Positions 62,826 to 64,000 of a DNA stretch of 64,000 nt are shown one piece after another. Positions within the stretch are counted from its first letter, which is position 1. Each line of letters begins with the position of its first letter. The notes below the pieces were generated by a model. It saw only the letters and a list, made by a program, of their open reading frames with translations, did no database searches and had not been told where the DNA came from. Source of the DNA: RYN-230 sp963837335 (GTDB lineage: Bacteria; Actinomycetota; Actinomycetes; Streptosporangiales; Streptosporangiaceae). The DNA lies in the NCBI GenBank assembly GCA_963837335.1, contig CAWINS010000052.1, positions 77,333 to 141,332 on the forward strand, read 5' to 3'. A program made the position numbers and the translations under genes.

Positions 62826-64000
62826 ATGGAACAACGGCCTGGGACACCCCGGCTGCTTCGGGAGCTCAACGACCGGGCCGCCCTGGAGCTGCTCCTCGCC
62901 GGCGGCCCCCTGACCAGGGCCCAGGTGGGCGAGCGGACCGGGCTGTCCAAGGTGACCGCGTCGCAGCTGCTGTCCCGGCTGGAAGAACGTGGCCTGGTCA
63001 CGACCGTGGGGGAGCAGGCGGGCGGGCGCGGGCCGAACGCGGCCCTCTACGCGGTCGTGCCCTCCAGTGCGTATGTGGTCGGCCTGCACGTCGAGCACGA
63101 CGAGGTCAGCGCCGGGGTGGCGGACATCACCGGCGAGGTGGTCACCCAGGTCAGCGTGGCCCCGAACGGCGCGGCCAACCCGGTTGAGCTGGTCCGCGGT
63201 GCGGTGGCCACCGCCTGCCGCTCGGCGGGAGTGGAGATGTCACGGCTGAACGCCCTGGTCATCGGCACCCCCGGGGTGCTCGATCCGAGCACCGGGGATC
63301 CGCGGCTGGCCGTGAACCTGCCCGCCTGGCACGAAGGCGTGCTGGAGGCGCTGCGCAGCGACCTGCGCCAGCCGGTGACGATCGAGAACGACGTCAACCT
63401 GGCCGCCATGGCCGAGCGCGCGGAGGGCGTCGCGCAGGGCGCCGATGACTTCGTGCTGATGTGGATCGGGGTGGGCCTCGGGCTCGCCACCATCATCGGC
63501 GGGCGGCTGCACCGCGGGGTGGGGGGCGCGGCGGGCGAGATCGGCTACCTCCCGGTCCCCGGGGTGCCGCTGCCGCAGGACGTCAGCCACCCGGCCACCG
63601 GCGCCTTCCAGTCCCTGGTGGGCGCCTCGGCGGTGCGGCCGCTGGCGGAGAGCTACGGGTTCCCCGCGGCCACGGCCGCGGCGGCCGTGCAGGCCGCGGC
63701 GGCCGCGGCCGCCGCGGGTGACGAGCGGGGCCGCGCCCTGCTCGATGAGCTGGCCGGCCGGGTGGCCACGGGCGCGGCCGCGGTCAGCGTGGTGCTCGAT
63801 CCGGGCCTGGTCGTGCTGGGCGGCGAGGTGGGGCTGGCCGGCGGGACCGCGCTGGCCGACCGGGTGGCCGCGGAGGTGGGCCGGATCTGCCCGGCTCACC
63901 CCCAGGTGGTGCCGACCGGGGTGACCGGCCAGCCGGTGCTGCGCGGGGCCATCCTGGCCGCGGTGGAGCAGGCCCGGGCCGAGCTGCTCGCGTCCGTGGC
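62826..64000 (+). CDS. ROK-family transcriptional regulator (runs off the window)
   Basis: 391 codons are visible and the stop lies beyond the window. The N-terminal winged HTH (RELNDRAALELLLAGGPLTRAQVGERTGLSKVTASQLLSRLEERGLV) is followed by a ROK sugar-kinase-like fold (VIGTPGVLDPSTG, VTIENDVNLAAMAERAEG, GVGLGLATIIGGRLHRGVGGAAGEIGYLPV). The glucokinase-type His after GEIG is Tyr here and the Cys-rich zinc motif is missing, so it is a sugar-sensing regulator, not a kinase. ATG 62826 follows GGAGGGAAGG. It probably controls the divergent ABC/GH3 operon. An Ala-rich helix (63665-63718) is a local expansion. Confidence 0.88.
   Translation, partial: MEQRPGTPRLLRELNDRAALELLLAGGPLTRAQVGERTGLSKVTASQLLSRLEERGLVTTVGEQAGGRGPNAALYAVVPSSAYVVGLHVEHDEVSAGVADITGEVVTQVSVAPNGAANPVELVRGAVATACRSAGVEMSRLNALVIGTPGVLDPSTGDPRLAVNLPAWHEGVLEALRSDLRQPVTIENDVNLAAMAERAEGVAQGADDFVLMWIGVGLGLATIIGGRLHRGVGGAAGEIGYLPVPGVPLPQDVSHPATGAFQSLVGASAVRPLAESYGFPAATAAAAVQAAAAAAAAGDERGRALLDELAGRVATGAAAVSVVLDPGLVVLGGEVGLAGGTALADRVAAEVGRICPAHPQVVPTGVTGQPVLRGAILAAVEQARAELLASV

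Noticed and set aside
1..64000. Insertion sequences, integrases or attachment sites
   Set aside because: No transposase, recombinase, terminal inverted repeats or tRNA-derived attachment sites were recognised.

Overview
High-GC (about 70%+) chromosomal DNA from an actinobacterium. The evidence is GTG/TTG starts, GTGA/ATGA stop-start overlaps, an actinobacterial-type SOS box and the core block dapA-rnj ... ftsK-rodZ-like-rimO-pgsA-cinA-clgR, which is laid out as in Streptomyces and Streptosporangiales. Dynamin-like GTPases, a Das-type chitobiose uptake cluster, a bacterial expansin and a kaiBC operon suggest a soil filamentous actinomycete, probably near Streptosporangiaceae (inference). No tRNA, rRNA, IS element or CRISPR array was recognised.

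Layout. 0-8 kb: accessory genes made of regulator/target pairs (broken SDR; epoxide hydrolase with WYL regulator; MFS pump with ArsR; small GntR; expansin; TetR with a broken SRPBCC gene). 8-12.5 kb: SOS-controlled DUF6504-dnaE2. 12.7-17 kb: secreted DUF1906/lectin protein, GtrA and a GT2 glycosyltransferase. 17.3-23.2 kb: cobH, cobA/cysG-like and a dynamin-like GTPase pair. 23.4-36.4 kb: HtrA-like protease, SSB, diguanylate cyclase, EttA, truncated haemoglobin, MscS channel, HTH/TPR regulator, prolyl oligopeptidase, HNH nuclease and acyl-CoA dehydrogenase. 36.4-44.4 kb: a Kai-type signalling island. 45.3-57.4 kb: the core block, interrupted by a TmpA/TmpB-like phosphonate pair. 57.5-64 kb: GH3 hexosaminidase, sugar ABC transporter and ROK regulator (Das-like).

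The most interesting system is the Kai island. On the minus strand kaiC, two kaiB genes, a PAS histidine kinase and a histidine kinase-receiver hybrid overlap end to end. Divergent from it lies a second overlapping set: a paralogous PAS kinase, an Rcp1-type response regulator and a receiver protein whose C-terminus is an in-frame remnant of a kinase DHp domain lacking the phospho-acceptor His. There is no kaiA. KaiC keeps both ATPase domains and has a Ser-Ser pair where the cyanobacterial Ser-Thr phosphorylation pair lies.

About a dozen genes carry single-base frameshifts, and tmpA has an internal deletion. Because protein homology resumes cleanly in the next frame and otherwise plausible operons are affected, many are probably sequencing or assembly errors rather than true pseudogenes. 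Such genes are labelled pseudogene here in the formal sense, with the position of each break.
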